From Gammaproteobacteria bacterium Ga0077536 (GTDB taxonomy: Bacteria; Pseudomonadota; Gammaproteobacteria; Ga0077536), in assembly GCA_001464935.1 (NCBI GenBank), contig LNEL01000058.1:62001-126000 (forward strand): 64,000 nt of DNA, in the 5' to 3' direction. The notes below the pieces were generated by a model. That model ran no database searches and was not told the origin of the DNA. It saw only the letters and a program-made list of their open reading frames with translations. Positions 9,650 to 18,430 of this stretch are shown here, piece after piece; the stretch's first letter is position 1; the number at the start of each line of letters is the position of its first letter. Both the position numbers and the translations under genes were made by a program.

Positions 9650-12235
9650 TCATCCGGCGACGATGTTCACGAGACGGCCGCGCACGACGACGATTTTGCG
9701 CACTGTCTGGCCTTCGATGAAGCGCGCGACGTTCGGATCCGCGAGCGCGGCGGCCTCGGCGGTCTTGTCGTCGGCGTCGGCGGCGACACGGATTTCGCCG
9801 CGCTTCTTGCCGTTGACCTGCACCACCAGTTCGACCTCGTCGCGCACCAGCGCGGCGGCATCGACCTGCGGCCACGGCGCGGTGACCAGCGCGGAATCGT
9901 GGCCGAGCGCCTTCCACATCGCTTCCGTGCAGTGCGGAACGATCGGCGCGAGCAGCAGCGTGCAGGTCTCGAGCCCTTCCTGCATCACCGATCGATCGGC
10001 CGGCGTCGTCTGCGCGGCCTTGCCGAGCGCGTTGACGAGTTCCATCACCGACGCAATCGCCGTGTTGAATTTGTAGCGTCGGCTGATGTCGTCGGTGACT
10101 TTCGAGATGGTCTCGTGGATCTTCCGGCGCAGCGTGGTCTGCTCCGCGTCGAGCGTGCCGGCAGCGACGCGCGCGGCGTGTCCGCGCGCGACGTGTTCGT
10201 AGGTCATGCGCCACAGACCGCGCAGGAAACGGAAGGCGCCCTCGACCGCGGAATCCGACCATTCCAGCGACTGTTCCGGCGGCGCCGCGAACATCGTGTA
10301 CAGGCGCACGGTGTCCGCGCCATAGCGATCGATCAGCGTCTGCGGATCGATGCCGTTGTTCTTCGACTTCGACATCTTCTCGACGGCGCCGATCTCGACC
10401 GGCAGTCCGTCGCTTTTCGCCTTTGCGGCCGTGACGCGGCCCTTGTCATCGGTGACGACGTCGACGGCTTCCGGATTGAACCAGGTCTTCTTGCCGTTGT
10501 GCGCTTCGCGGAAGTAGGTTTCCTTGCACACCATGCCCTGCGTCAGCAGGCGGGTGAACGGTTCGTCCGAATTCGCGAGCCCGGCATCGCGCATCAGCTT
10601 GTGGAAGAAGCGTGCATACAGCAGGTGCAGCACCGCATGTTCGATGCCGCCGATGTAGATGTCGACCGGCATCCAGTACAGCGCGCGCGCGTCGACCATC
10701 GAGGTCGTCGAATCCGGGCTGCAGAAGCGCGCGAAATACCACGACGACTCGAAGAAGGTATCGAAGGTGTCGGTTTCGCGGCGGCCCTGCGTGCCGTCCG
10801 GCAGCGTGGCGTGCATGAAATCGGGATGCTTCAGCAGCGGCGAAGACACGCCGGACCACTCGATGTTCTCCGGCAGGGTCACCGGGAGGTGGTCGGCGGA
10901 TTCGGGCACCAGTTCGCCGTTGGCGTCGTACAGCACCGGTATCGGGCAGCCCCAGTAGCGCTGGCGCGAGACCAGCCAGTCGCGCAGCCGGAACTGCACC
11001 TGGCGCTCGGCACGGCCCTCGCGTTCGAGGCGCGCGGCCACCGCGTCGAACGCGGCCTTGAACGGCAGATCGCTGAACTCGCCGCTGTTGCAGGTGACCG
11101 CCTTCTCGACGTACGCGACCTGCTGCACGTCGACGGCGCTGCCATCGGCCGGCCGCACCACCTGCGTGATCGGCAGGCCGTACTGGCGCGCGAATTCGTG
11201 ATCGCGTTCATCGTGGCCGGGCACGGACATCACGGCGCCCGTGCCGTAACTCATCAGCACGAAGTTCGCGACCCACACCGGCACGAGCTCGCCGGTCAGC
11301 GGATGACGCACCGACACGTCGAGCGGCATGCCGCGTTTCTCGAGCTTCTCGATGACCGCTTCGGAGGTCGAATGCTGCGCGCAGCTCGCGAGGAATTCGG
11401 CGATCTGCGGGTGGGTCTCGGCCGCGCGCCGCGCCACCGGATGCTCGGGCGCGACTGCCATGTAGGTCACGCCGAACAGCGTGTCGGGGCGTGTCGTGTA
11501 GACCTCGAGGTTGCCGCTGCCGTCGGCGAGTTCGAAACGCACCAGCAGGCCTTCGGAGCGCCCGATCCAGTTGCGCTGCATGGTCTTGACGGCGTCCGGC
11601 CAGCCCTCGAGCTTGTCGAGATCGGCGAGCAGTTCGTCGGCATAGGCGGTGATGCGCACGAACCACTGCGGAATCTCGCGCCTTTCGACCAGCGCGCCGG
11701 AGCGCCAGCCACGGCCGTCGATCACCTGCTCGTTGGCGAGCACGGTCTGGTCGATCGGGTCCCAGTTGACGACGGCGGTCTTGCGATAGACGAGGTTGCG
11801 CTCGTACAGACGCGTGAAGAACCACTGTTCCCAGCGGTAGTAGTCCGGATCGCAGGTCGCGAGCTCGCGCGACCAGTCGTACGAGAAGCCGAGCCGCTGC
11901 AGCTGGCCGCGCATGTAGTCGATGTTCGAACGCGTCCAGCGCGCGGGGGGCACGTTGTTCTCGATCGCGGCGTTCTCGGCCGGCAGGCCGAACGCGTCCC
12001 AGCCCATCGGCTGCAGCACATTCTTGCCGAGCATGCGCTGGTAGCGCGCGATCACATCGCCGATGGTGTAGTTCCGCACATGACCCATGTGCAGGCGCCC
12101 GCTCGGATAGGGAAACATGCACAGGCAATAGAATTTTTCGCGCGTCGCGTCTTCGACCGCCCGGAAGGCACCGGCGCTGGCCCACTGCGCCTGGATGACG
12201 GGTTCGATTTCGACCGGGTTGTAGCGTTCTTGCAT
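9650..12235 (-). CDS. leuS: Leucyl-tRNA synthetase
   Basis: An 861-residue class I synthetase, full length. The HIGH motif is HMGH in PYPSGRLHMGHVRNYT, and the KMSKS loop is EKMSKSKNN. The CP1 editing domain has TTRPDTLFGVTYMAVAPEHP. The small zinc-binding module lacks its Cys ligands: where many LeuRS have WCPND...CWRC, this protein reads NWDPIDQTV and GRGWRSGA, so it is the zinc-free variant. It charges tRNA-Leu in the cytoplasm. It is the first gene of the minus-strand operon running to maf. Confidence 0.97.
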   Translation of the reverse strand: MQERYNPVEIEPVIQAQWASAGAFRAVEDATREKFYCLCMFPYPSGRLHMGHVRNYTIGDVIARYQRMLGKNVLQPMGWDAFGLPAENAAIENNVPPARWTRSNIDYMRGQLQRLGFSYDWSRELATCDPDYYRWEQWFFTRLYERNLVYRKTAVVNWDPIDQTVLANEQVIDGRGWRSGALVERREIPQWFVRITAYADELLADLDKLEGWPDAVKTMQRNWIGRSEGLLVRFELADGSGNLEVYTTRPDTLFGVTYMAVAPEHPVARRAAETHPQIAEFLASCAQHSTSEAVIEKLEKRGMPLDVSVRHPLTGELVPVWVANFVLMSYGTGAVMSVPGHDERDHEFARQYGLPITQVVRPADGSAVDVQQVAYVEKAVTCNSGEFSDLPFKAAFDAVAARLEREGRAERQVQFRLRDWLVSRQRYWGCPIPVLYDANGELVPESADHLPVTLPENIEWSGVSSPLLKHPDFMHATLPDGTQGRRETDTFDTFFESSWYFARFCSPDSTTSMVDARALYWMPVDIYIGGIEHAVLHLLYARFFHKLMRDAGLANSDEPFTRLLTQGMVCKETYFREAHNGKKTWFNPEAVDVVTDDKGRVTAAKAKSDGLPVEIGAVEKMSKSKNNGIDPQTLIDRYGADTVRLYTMFAAPPEQSLEWSDSAVEGAFRFLRGLWRMTYEHVARGHAARVAAGTLDAEQTTLRRKIHETISKVTDDISRRYKFNTAIASVMELVNALGKAAQTTPADRSVMQEGLETCTLLLAPIVPHCTEAMWKALGHDSALVTAPWPQVDAAALVRDEVELVVQVNGKKRGEIRVAADADDKTAEAAALADPNVARFIEGQTVRKIVVVRGRLVNIVAG

Positions 12236-12363
12236 GGTGACCGAATGACTGGTGCCCCGCCGGCGCGAGCTCCGCCCGGAGCGCCCGCGGGGAAACGATA
12301 GGTGACTGATTTTTTTGCCAAATGGAGAGCCCCGGCAGCATACCGCAGGGGCCGCGCAGGCGC

Positions 12364-12397
12364 AAAAAAAAGCCGGCCGCGGAAGGCCCGCGCCGGC
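12364..12397 (-). terminator. Rho-independent terminator after the ComEA-like gene
   Basis: On the minus strand, GCCGGC-GCGG pairs with CCGC-GCCGGC across one bulged base (12372-12397), followed at once by a run of eight T (12371-12364). It lies about 30 bp past the stop of the ComEA-like gene and about 130 bp before leuS, so leuS needs its own promoter downstream of it. Confidence 0.75.
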
Positions 12398-12429
12398 GTG
12401 AGCGCCATTACGCGCCAGGAGGGTTCAGG

Positions 12430-12705
12430 TCATTCTCCGGGAGCGGAGACGCTGATCTTGTCGCGGTTCTTTTCGATCGTGGCTGTACCGATGCCCTTGA
12501 CAAGGCCGAGGTCGTCGACCGACTTGAACGGCCCGTTCTCTTTCCGGTACTCGACGATCGCTGCGGCCTTGCTGTGGCCGATGCCGACCATCGCCGTCGC
12601 CAGCTCGCTGGCATCGGCGGCGTTGATGTCGACCGGCTCGGCGGCGCTCGCCGTCAGCGCGCAGCCCAGCCACAGCGCTCCCAGGAAATGTGAAATCTTT
12701 CGCAT
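12430..12705 (-). CDS. Exported ComEA-like helix-hairpin-helix protein
   Basis: About 91 residues. The start at MRKISHFLGAL is chosen because GGAGG sits five bases upstream; the open frame runs 11 residues further. An N-terminal signal peptide ending near ASAAEP is followed by a double HhH (VDINAADASELATAMVGIG and VDDLGLVKGIG). This is the soluble ComEA form, a periplasmic DNA-binding protein that in competent bacteria pulls DNA through the secretin. Short HhH proteins of this kind are also common in species without proven competence. The type IV pilus ATPases at 33-37 kb fit a DNA-uptake role, but that is inference. Confidence 0.85.
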   Translation of the reverse strand: MRKISHFLGALWLGCALTASAAEPVDINAADASELATAMVGIGHSKAAAIVEYRKENGPFKSVDDLGLVKGIGTATIEKNRDKISVSAPGE

Positions 12706-12986
12706 ACTTGCCTCCATGTTGTCGTTCAGGTCTTCCATGACGCCCTGCCGGCTTCCTGCCGAAGGGCGGATCGAGAATACACAGCGTCGCTTTGGGCTGC
12801 CAAATCAAAACCGGGCGTCAGGCGCAGGCAAAATTGGGAAATATTCCTGAGCGCGGGGGCGCGCCGGACTGCATGAAAACGGCCGCGAAAACCGTCGGGG
12901 CGTGGCCAGACTTCACACACGTGTAATATTCAGCGGGTCTAATCAGGCGGGTCAGTCAACAGCAGATGGAAACCGGTAGCCCGCCG

Positions 12987-13679
12987 ATGTCAGCGCAGAT
13001 ATTGATCGTCGACGACGAAGCCGGCATCCGGCAGATGCTCAGCTTCACCCTCGGCGGCGACGGATACAGCTGTACCGAAGCCGGGGACACGGACGAGGCG
13101 CAGTCCGCGCTGACCGGCCGACGCCCGGACCTGATCCTGCTCGACTGGATGCTGCCGGGTATCAGCGGGGTCGATTTCGCGCGGCGTCTGAAGCGCGATC
13201 CGCGCACCAGCGACATCCCGATCATCCTGCTGACCGCCAAGGGCGAGGAGGCCGACAAGGTCAAGGGTCTCGACAGCGGCGCGGACGACTACGTCACGAA
13301 GCCCTTTTCGACCCGCGAACTGCTGGCCCGTGTGCGCGCCCTCCTGCGCCGCACACGGCCCGAAGGGGACGACGAGACGCTGCAGGTCGCCGACCTGAGA
13401 ATCGACACGCGGACGCATCGAGTCAGCCTGCGCGACCTGCCGCTGGAACTGAGCCCGACGGAGTTCCGCCTGCTGCACTTCTTCGTTTCCCACCCCGAAC
13501 GCGTCTACAGCCGCAGCCAGCTGCTCGACGAAGTGTGGGGGAATCAGAGCTATATCGAAGAACGCACCGTCGATGTGCACATCAGGCGCCTGCGCCGGAT
13601 TCTCGAGCCGCACGGCTACGGCGCCCTGATCCAGACGGTCCGCAGCGTCGGCTACCGCTTCTCGACCCAACCGGGCTGA
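12987..13679 (+). CDS. phoB: Phosphate regulon response regulator PhoB
   Basis: About 230 residues from MSAQILIVDDE, which aligns with the PhoB N-terminus; the frame is open to an ATG at 12966 but no good ribosome site marks either start. The receiver has the acidic pair, D53 in LLDWMLPG, and Lys in VTKPF. The C-terminal winged helix is OmpR/PhoB type, with ERTVDVHIRRLRR and the terminal QTVRSVGYRF. It is activated by PhoR when phosphate is scarce and binds Pho boxes such as the one before pstS (21841-21859). Confidence 0.95.
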   Translation: MSAQILIVDDEAGIRQMLSFTLGGDGYSCTEAGDTDEAQSALTGRRPDLILLDWMLPGISGVDFARRLKRDPRTSDIPIILLTAKGEEADKVKGLDSGADDYVTKPFSTRELLARVRALLRRTRPEGDDETLQVADLRIDTRTHRVSLRDLPLELSPTEFRLLHFFVSHPERVYSRSQLLDEVWGNQSYIEERTVDVHIRRLRRILEPHGYGALIQTVRSVGYRFSTQPG

Positions 13680-13761
13680 CCGCACGCGCGACGCGCCGGA
13701 ACTACAGATCGGGGCCGCGCGGGGCGATAATGCCCGGAACAAGACATAGAGCCCACTGCCG

Positions 13762-15090
13762 ATGTACCCGAAAGACATCTGGCGCCTCGCCCTGCTGCTG
13801 CTGTTCGCGCTCGCGCTCGGCGCGCTGTTCCAGCACGCCGCCGAAGCGGTGGCGGTTGGCGCGCTGCTGTACGTCGGCTGGCTGCAGCGCAATCTCCACG
13901 GCCTGCTCGCGTGGCTGCGCGACAGCAAGCACCACGAACCGCCGGAGCCACCGGGCGTGTTCGAGGAAATCGCCGTCGAGCTCGACTATCTGCGCGAGCG
14001 GCACAAGAAGCGCAAGAAGAAACTCGCGAACTATCTGAAGCAGTTCCAGCAGGCGACGCGCGCGCTGCCGGATGCGACCGTCGTGCTCGACGAACATGGC
14101 GCCGTGCAATGGGCGAACGCGGCGGCGGCGAAATATCTCGGTATCCGCTGGCCGGAAGATGTCGACCAGCGCATCACGAATCTGGTCCGCCTGCCGAAGG
14201 TGCGTGATTTCGTGCAGGAACATGCCGACGCACAGACGATCGAAATTCCGTCACCCACCAATCCGAACCGCTTCCTGAGCATACTGCTCGCGCCTTATGG
14301 CAAGGATCAGTGGCTGTTCGTCGCCCGCGACATCACTCAACTGCATCGCGCAAACCAGATCCGCAGTGACTTCGTGGCCAACGTGTCGCACGAACTGCGC
14401 ACGCCGACCACCGTCTTCAAAGGCTATCTGGAGAGTCTGATCGATCAGAAACACCTGTGTCCGCCGTCATGGCTGCCGGCGCTCGAACAGATGAGCGCCC
14501 ATGCCGACCGCATGCAGTCCCTGATCGAAGAATTGCTGCTGCTGTCCCGCCTGGAACGCGAGGACAAGGTGCCCGATCCGCAACCCGTGCTGGTCAGCGA
14601 ACTGCTGTCGGACATTCTCAAGCAGGGGCGCGTGCTGAGCGGCAAACGCGACCACATCTTCTCGCTCGAAGCCGATCCGACGTTGCGCATTCGCGGCAGC
14701 CGCGGCGAAATCTACAGCGCCATCTCCAACCTCGTGTTCAACGCGATTTACTACACGCCGGCGCGCGGCATCATCCAGGTGCGCTGGTTCCGCGACGACG
14801 CTGGCGCACATCTCGAAGTGCAGGACAATGGCATCGGCATCAGCGACGAGCACATCGAGCGCATCACCGAGCGCTTCTATCGCGTCGATCCGTCGCGTTC
14901 GCGCAGTGACGGCGGTACGGGTCTGGGGCTGGCAATCGTCAAACACGTGCTGATGCGCCACGACGCAACGCTCAACATCAGGAGCGCGCTCGGCGAGGGC
15001 AGCACCTTCCGGTGCGACTTCCCGCCGGAAGTGGTGGTGCCGGAAGAAGGGGTGCCGGCCCTCGCGCAGCGCCGCGACGGGGCGGCCTGA
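13762..15090 (+). CDS. phoR: Phosphate regulon sensor kinase PhoR
   Basis: A 442-residue membrane kinase. Hydrophobic segments lie in residues about 8-38, then a charged linker (KKRKKKL), a PAS domain (about 95-200), HisKA with H210 in VANVSHELRTP, and HATPase_c with DNGIGIS and GTGLGLAIVKHVLMRH. It is full length for PhoR (E. coli 431). It senses phosphate status through the Pst transporter and PhoU and phosphorylates PhoB. It follows phoB by 82 bp and converges on phoU. Confidence 0.95.
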   Translation: MYPKDIWRLALLLLFALALGALFQHAAEAVAVGALLYVGWLQRNLHGLLAWLRDSKHHEPPEPPGVFEEIAVELDYLRERHKKRKKKLANYLKQFQQATRALPDATVVLDEHGAVQWANAAAAKYLGIRWPEDVDQRITNLVRLPKVRDFVQEHADAQTIEIPSPTNPNRFLSILLAPYGKDQWLFVARDITQLHRANQIRSDFVANVSHELRTPTTVFKGYLESLIDQKHLCPPSWLPALEQMSAHADRMQSLIEELLLLSRLEREDKVPDPQPVLVSELLSDILKQGRVLSGKRDHIFSLEADPTLRIRGSRGEIYSAISNLVFNAIYYTPARGIIQVRWFRDDAGAHLEVQDNGIGISDEHIERITERFYRVDPSRSRSDGGTGLGLAIVKHVLMRHDATLNIRSALGEGSTFRCDFPPEVVVPEEGVPALAQRRDGAA

Positions 15091-15103
15091 GAAAGTCCTA
15101 GAT

Positions 15104-15125
15104 CACCGGGCGGCGGGGCCCGGTG
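15104..15125. terminator. Hairpin between convergent phoR and phoU
   Basis: CACCGGGC at 15104-15111 pairs perfectly with GCCCGGTG at 15118-15125 around a 6-base loop, in the 59-bp gap between the phoR and phoU stop codons. There is no T-run on either side, so it may be a weak or Rho-assisted bidirectional terminator or just a GC-rich hairpin. Confidence 0.35.
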
Positions 15126-15149
15126 GGTGGCGGCCAGAAGCGACGCCCC

Positions 15150-15875
15150 TTACTCGGCGTTGCGGCCCGACCTGAGTTCCTGCGCGATCTTGTCGAGCGC
15201 CACGTGGCGCACGTCTTTGCCTTCGACGAGGTAGATGGCGTTCTCGCAGATGTTGTCGGCGTGATCGCCAATACGCTCGAAGGCGCGCACTGCGAGCACG
15301 GCGTCGAGCACGCCGCGAATGCTGCGCGGATCCTCCATCATGTAGGTGATGAGCTGGCGCATCACCGCCTCCATCTCCTTGTCGACTTCCGGATCTTCCT
15401 GCGCCACGGCCAGCGCGGCATGCGAATCCATGCGCGCGAAGGCGTCGAGCGCCGCGCGCAGCATCCGCCGCACGTGATAGCCCATCGCCAGCACGCCGAC
15501 GTAGTAGGAGCGCGGGCTCCCGTTGTTCACCATGTTGGCGACGATGCGCGCCACCTTCTTCGATTCATCGCCGATGCGCTCGAGATCTGTGATCACCTTG
15601 CTGATCGCGAGCACCAGCCGGAGATCGCTGGCCGCCGGCTGGCGCCGCAGCAGGATCGCGGTGCATTCGGCGTCGATTTCGACCTCCATGTCGTTGACCT
15701 TGTAGTCGTTGCCCGCGACCTGTTCGGCGAGCTCGACGTTGGTGCGCGACAGGGCTTCGAGCACCTGGCTCAGGTGTTCCTCGACGAGGCCGCCCATCGC
15801 GAGCACGCGCGAGCGGATGTCTTCGAGCTCCTTGTCGAACTGCTGCGAGATGTGGTGCGTGCGACTCATGACCAT
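15150..15875 (-). CDS. phoU: Phosphate transport regulator PhoU
   Basis: A 241-residue all-helical protein with two PhoU repeats. Metal-binding motifs of the E/DxxxD type are visible in ISKVITDLERIGDESKKVA and VRAFERIGDHADNICE. PhoU links the PstSCAB transporter to PhoR and keeps the Pho response off in high phosphate. It is the last gene of the pst operon, 37 bp after pstB. Confidence 0.96.
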   Translation of the reverse strand: MVMSRTHHISQQFDKELEDIRSRVLAMGGLVEEHLSQVLEALSRTNVELAEQVAGNDYKVNDMEVEIDAECTAILLRRQPAASDLRLVLAISKVITDLERIGDESKKVARIVANMVNNGSPRSYYVGVLAMGYHVRRMLRAALDAFARMDSHAALAVAQEDPEVDKEMEAVMRQLITYMMEDPRSIRGVLDAVLAVRAFERIGDHADNICENAIYLVEGKDVRHVALDKIAQELRSGRNAE

Positions 15876-15912
15876 GCAGGCATGCTCCGTTCAGGACCGG
15901 CGGGACTGTGTG

Positions 15913-16800
15913 TCAACCGTAACGGCCAGTGATGTAGTCCTCGGTCTGCTTGTGTTTCGGCGTCGTGAACAACTGCTTGGTCTCGCCGAATTCGATCAGG
16001 TTCCCCATGTACATGAACGCGGTGTAATCGGACACGCGTGCGGCCTGTTGCATGTTGTGGGTCACGATGACGATCGTGTAATTCTGCTTGAGCTCGTAGA
16101 TAAGCTCCTCGATCTTCAGGGTCGACAGCGGATCGAGCGCCGAGGCCGGTTCGTCGAGCAGCAGCACTTCGGGCTCGATCGCTATCGCGCGGGCGATGAC
16201 GAGGCGCTGTTGCTGGCCGCCGGACAGGCCGAGCGCGCTGTCATGCACGCGGTCGCGCACTTCATCCCACAGCGCGGCACCACGCAGCGCCTTTTCCACG
16301 GCGCGGTCGAGCACGCGCCGGTTCTTGATGCCCTGAATGCGCAGCCCGTACGCGACATTCTCGTAGATCGACTTCGGAAACGGGTTCGGTTTCTGGAACA
16401 CCATGCCGACGCGCCGGCGCAGATTCGCGATATTGACCGAGGGATCGAAAATGTTTTCGCCCATCAGCTTCACCGTGCCGGTGATGCGGACGTGTTCGAT
16501 CAGTTCGTTGAGCCGGTTGAAGCAGCGCAGCAGCGTCGACTTGCCACAGCCGCTGGGGCCGATGAAGGCGGTGACGCGCTTTTCCGGAATCGACATGTTG
16601 ACGTTGTGGAGTGCCTGCTTCTCGCCGTAGAAAAGGCACAGGTCCTCGATGCGCAGGCATTCGCGCGGCGTGCGCGGATCGACCGCCTGCGCAGGCTGAC
16701 CTTCGCGCATGGCGTTGAAGTCCAGGCCATGACTCATGGCGCCTGCCTCCTGAGCAGTGGGGCCGGCATGGCCGGTTTCCAGTTTAAGTCTCTGCTCCAT
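15913..16800 (-). CDS. pstB: Phosphate ABC transporter ATP-binding protein PstB
   Basis: A 295-residue ABC ATPase with Walker [11 protein letters not shown]-loop FQKPNPFP, signature LSGGQQQR, Walker B VLLLDEP and switch His in VTHNMQQ. PstB-specific features are [16 protein letters not shown] and a terminal EDYITGRYG. It has a roughly 30-residue N-terminal extension relative to E. coli. Its start overlaps the end of pstA by 17 bp. Confidence 0.97.
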   Translation of the reverse strand: MEQRLKLETGHAGPTAQEAGAMSHGLDFNAMREGQPAQAVDPRTPRECLRIEDLCLFYGEKQALHNVNMSIPEKRVTAFIGPSGCGKSTLLRCFNRLNELIEHVRITGTVKLMGENIFDPSVNIANLRRRVGMVFQKPNPFPKSIYENVAYGLRIQGIKNRRVLDRAVEKALRGAALWDEVRDRVHDSALGLSGGQQQRLVIARAIAIEPEVLLLDEPASALDPLSTLKIEELIYELKQNYTIVIVTHNMQQAARVSDYTAFMYMGNLIEFGETKQLFTTPKHKQTEDYITGRYG

Positions 16801-18421
16801 TGTACTTCTCCCGCAGGCGGTTACGGATGCGGATTGCTGCCAGGTTCAGGGACATGATGATGATGACGAGCAGCAGTGCCGTCGAATAGACCAGTGGCCG
16901 GGCTGCCTCGACGTTCGGACTCTGGAAGCCGACGTCGTAGATGTGAAAGCCGAGGTGCATGAACTTGCGGTCGAGATGCAGGTACGGGAAGTTGCCGTCG
17001 AGCGGCAGCGCCGGCGCGAGCTTGACCACCCCGACCATCATCAGCGGTGCGACTTCGCCGGCGGCACGTGCGACGGCGAGAATCAGACCTGTCATCATCG
17101 CAGGCGTCGCCATCGGCAGCACCGTGCGCCACAGGGTTTCGGCTTTCGTCGCGCCGAGCGCAAGGCTGCCCTCGCGAATCGCGCGCGGGATGCGCGTCAG
17201 GCCTTCCTCGGTCGCCACGATCACCACCGGCACGGTCAGCAGCGCAAGCGTCAGCGACGACCACAGCAGGCCCGGCGTGCCGAAGGTCGGCGTGGGCAGC
17301 TTGTCAGCGAAGAACGCCTGGTCGATCGAGCCGCCGACGAAGTACACGAAGAACCCGAAACCGAACACGCCGTAGACCACCGACGGCACGCCGGCGAGGT
17401 TGTTGACGGCAATGCGGATGGCGCTGGTGACAGGACCGGGCCGCGCGTACTCGCGCAGGTAGACAGCGGCGATGACGCCGAAGGGCGTCACCACGATCGA
17501 CATGATGATCACCATCAGCACCGTGCCGAAGATCGCCGGGAACACGCCGCCTTCGGTGTTCGCCTCGCGCGGCTCGTCGGCGACGAACTCCCACAGCTTG
17601 GTGCCGTAGTGCGCGATCTTGCGCGTCACGGGCATCGCGTTCGGCGCATAGACCCGGACCACCTTCGCGAGCGGCACCTCGCGTTCGTCGCCGGCCGCCG
17701 TGACGAACAGCAGGCTGTCGCGTTCGATCTCGGCCACGCGCGCGGCGAGCGTGGTCGTCAGCTCCTCGTACGCGGCTTCGAGGCGGGCCTTTTCTGCGGC
17801 GACATCCTCCTCGCCCGTGGACTTCGCCCGTTCGCGCAGGCGCAGGCGCTCGAGCGCGTAATTGACGGCACCAATCTCGTCCTTCTGGATGCGTTCGATG
17901 GTCTCGTGCAACGCATGACGACGCTCGAGCCGCGTCACGAGTTCAGTCTGCCAGTCGCCGGCAACGGGTTCGCCCGCTTCGCGCAGGCCTTTCACATACC
18001 CGTACAGGTTTCCCCATTCGTCGCGTTCGATCACGACCGCGTCCGGGGGATAGGTCGTGGTGGCTATTTCGGGCGCAGCGAACCAGCGGAAATCGCTGCC
18101 GCCGATGTCGCGATTGCCGACCTTGATCAAGAGGCGCTCGACGACGGTTGCATCGGCAGGGACCTGGCCACCGGCGTCGCGCACGCGCGCCGCCGCCACC
18201 GTCTCGCGGTCGACGATCTCACCAAGCACGCGTTCGGGCGCGGCATCCGGCAACTGATGCTCGATCAGCGCGACGCGGGCGGGCCAGAAGTGAGCGAGCC
18301 CGTTGGCCGCGATCAGGATCAGCAGGCCGAACACCATCACCAGGCTCAGGGACACCGCACCAGCGGTGATCCACACCCATGGACTGCCGCTGCCGACCCA
18401 ACGATTGAAGGATGCGCGCAT
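16784..18421 (-). CDS. pstA: Phosphate ABC transporter permease PstA (extended form)
   Basis: A 545-residue permease, nearly twice the E. coli length. After a first membrane segment (about 18-40) there is a large hydrophilic insert, about 40-265, rich in Arg/Glu and probably periplasmic. The usual MetI-like permease domain follows (about 270-530), with the coupling loop around [20 protein letters not shown]. Enlarged PstA proteins like this are known from Pseudomonas and relatives. It works with PstC and PstB to import phosphate bound by PstS. Confidence 0.94.
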   Translation of the reverse strand: MRASFNRWVGSGSPWVWITAGAVSLSLVMVFGLLILIAANGLAHFWPARVALIEHQLPDAAPERVLGEIVDRETVAAARVRDAGGQVPADATVVERLLIKVGNRDIGGSDFRWFAAPEIATTTYPPDAVVIERDEWGNLYGYVKGLREAGEPVAGDWQTELVTRLERRHALHETIERIQKDEIGAVNYALERLRLRERAKSTGEEDVAAEKARLEAAYEELTTTLAARVAEIERDSLLFVTAAGDEREVPLAKVVRVYAPNAMPVTRKIAHYGTKLWEFVADEPREANTEGGVFPAIFGTVLMVIIMSIVVTPFGVIAAVYLREYARPGPVTSAIRIAVNNLAGVPSVVYGVFGFGFFVYFVGGSIDQAFFADKLPTPTFGTPGLLWSSLTLALLTVPVVIVATEEGLTRIPRAIREGSLALGATKAETLWRTVLPMATPAMMTGLILAVARAAGEVAPLMMVGVVKLAPALPLDGNFPYLHLDRKFMHLGFHIYDVGFQSPNVEAARPLVYSTALLLVIIIMSLNLAAIRIRNRLREKYNGAET

Positions 18422-18430
18422 TACACGGGC

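Noticed and set aside
9521..12301. 926-codon open frame on the plus strand opposite lptE and leuS
   Set aside because: Shadow of leuS; no domain pattern, Arg/His-rich composition.
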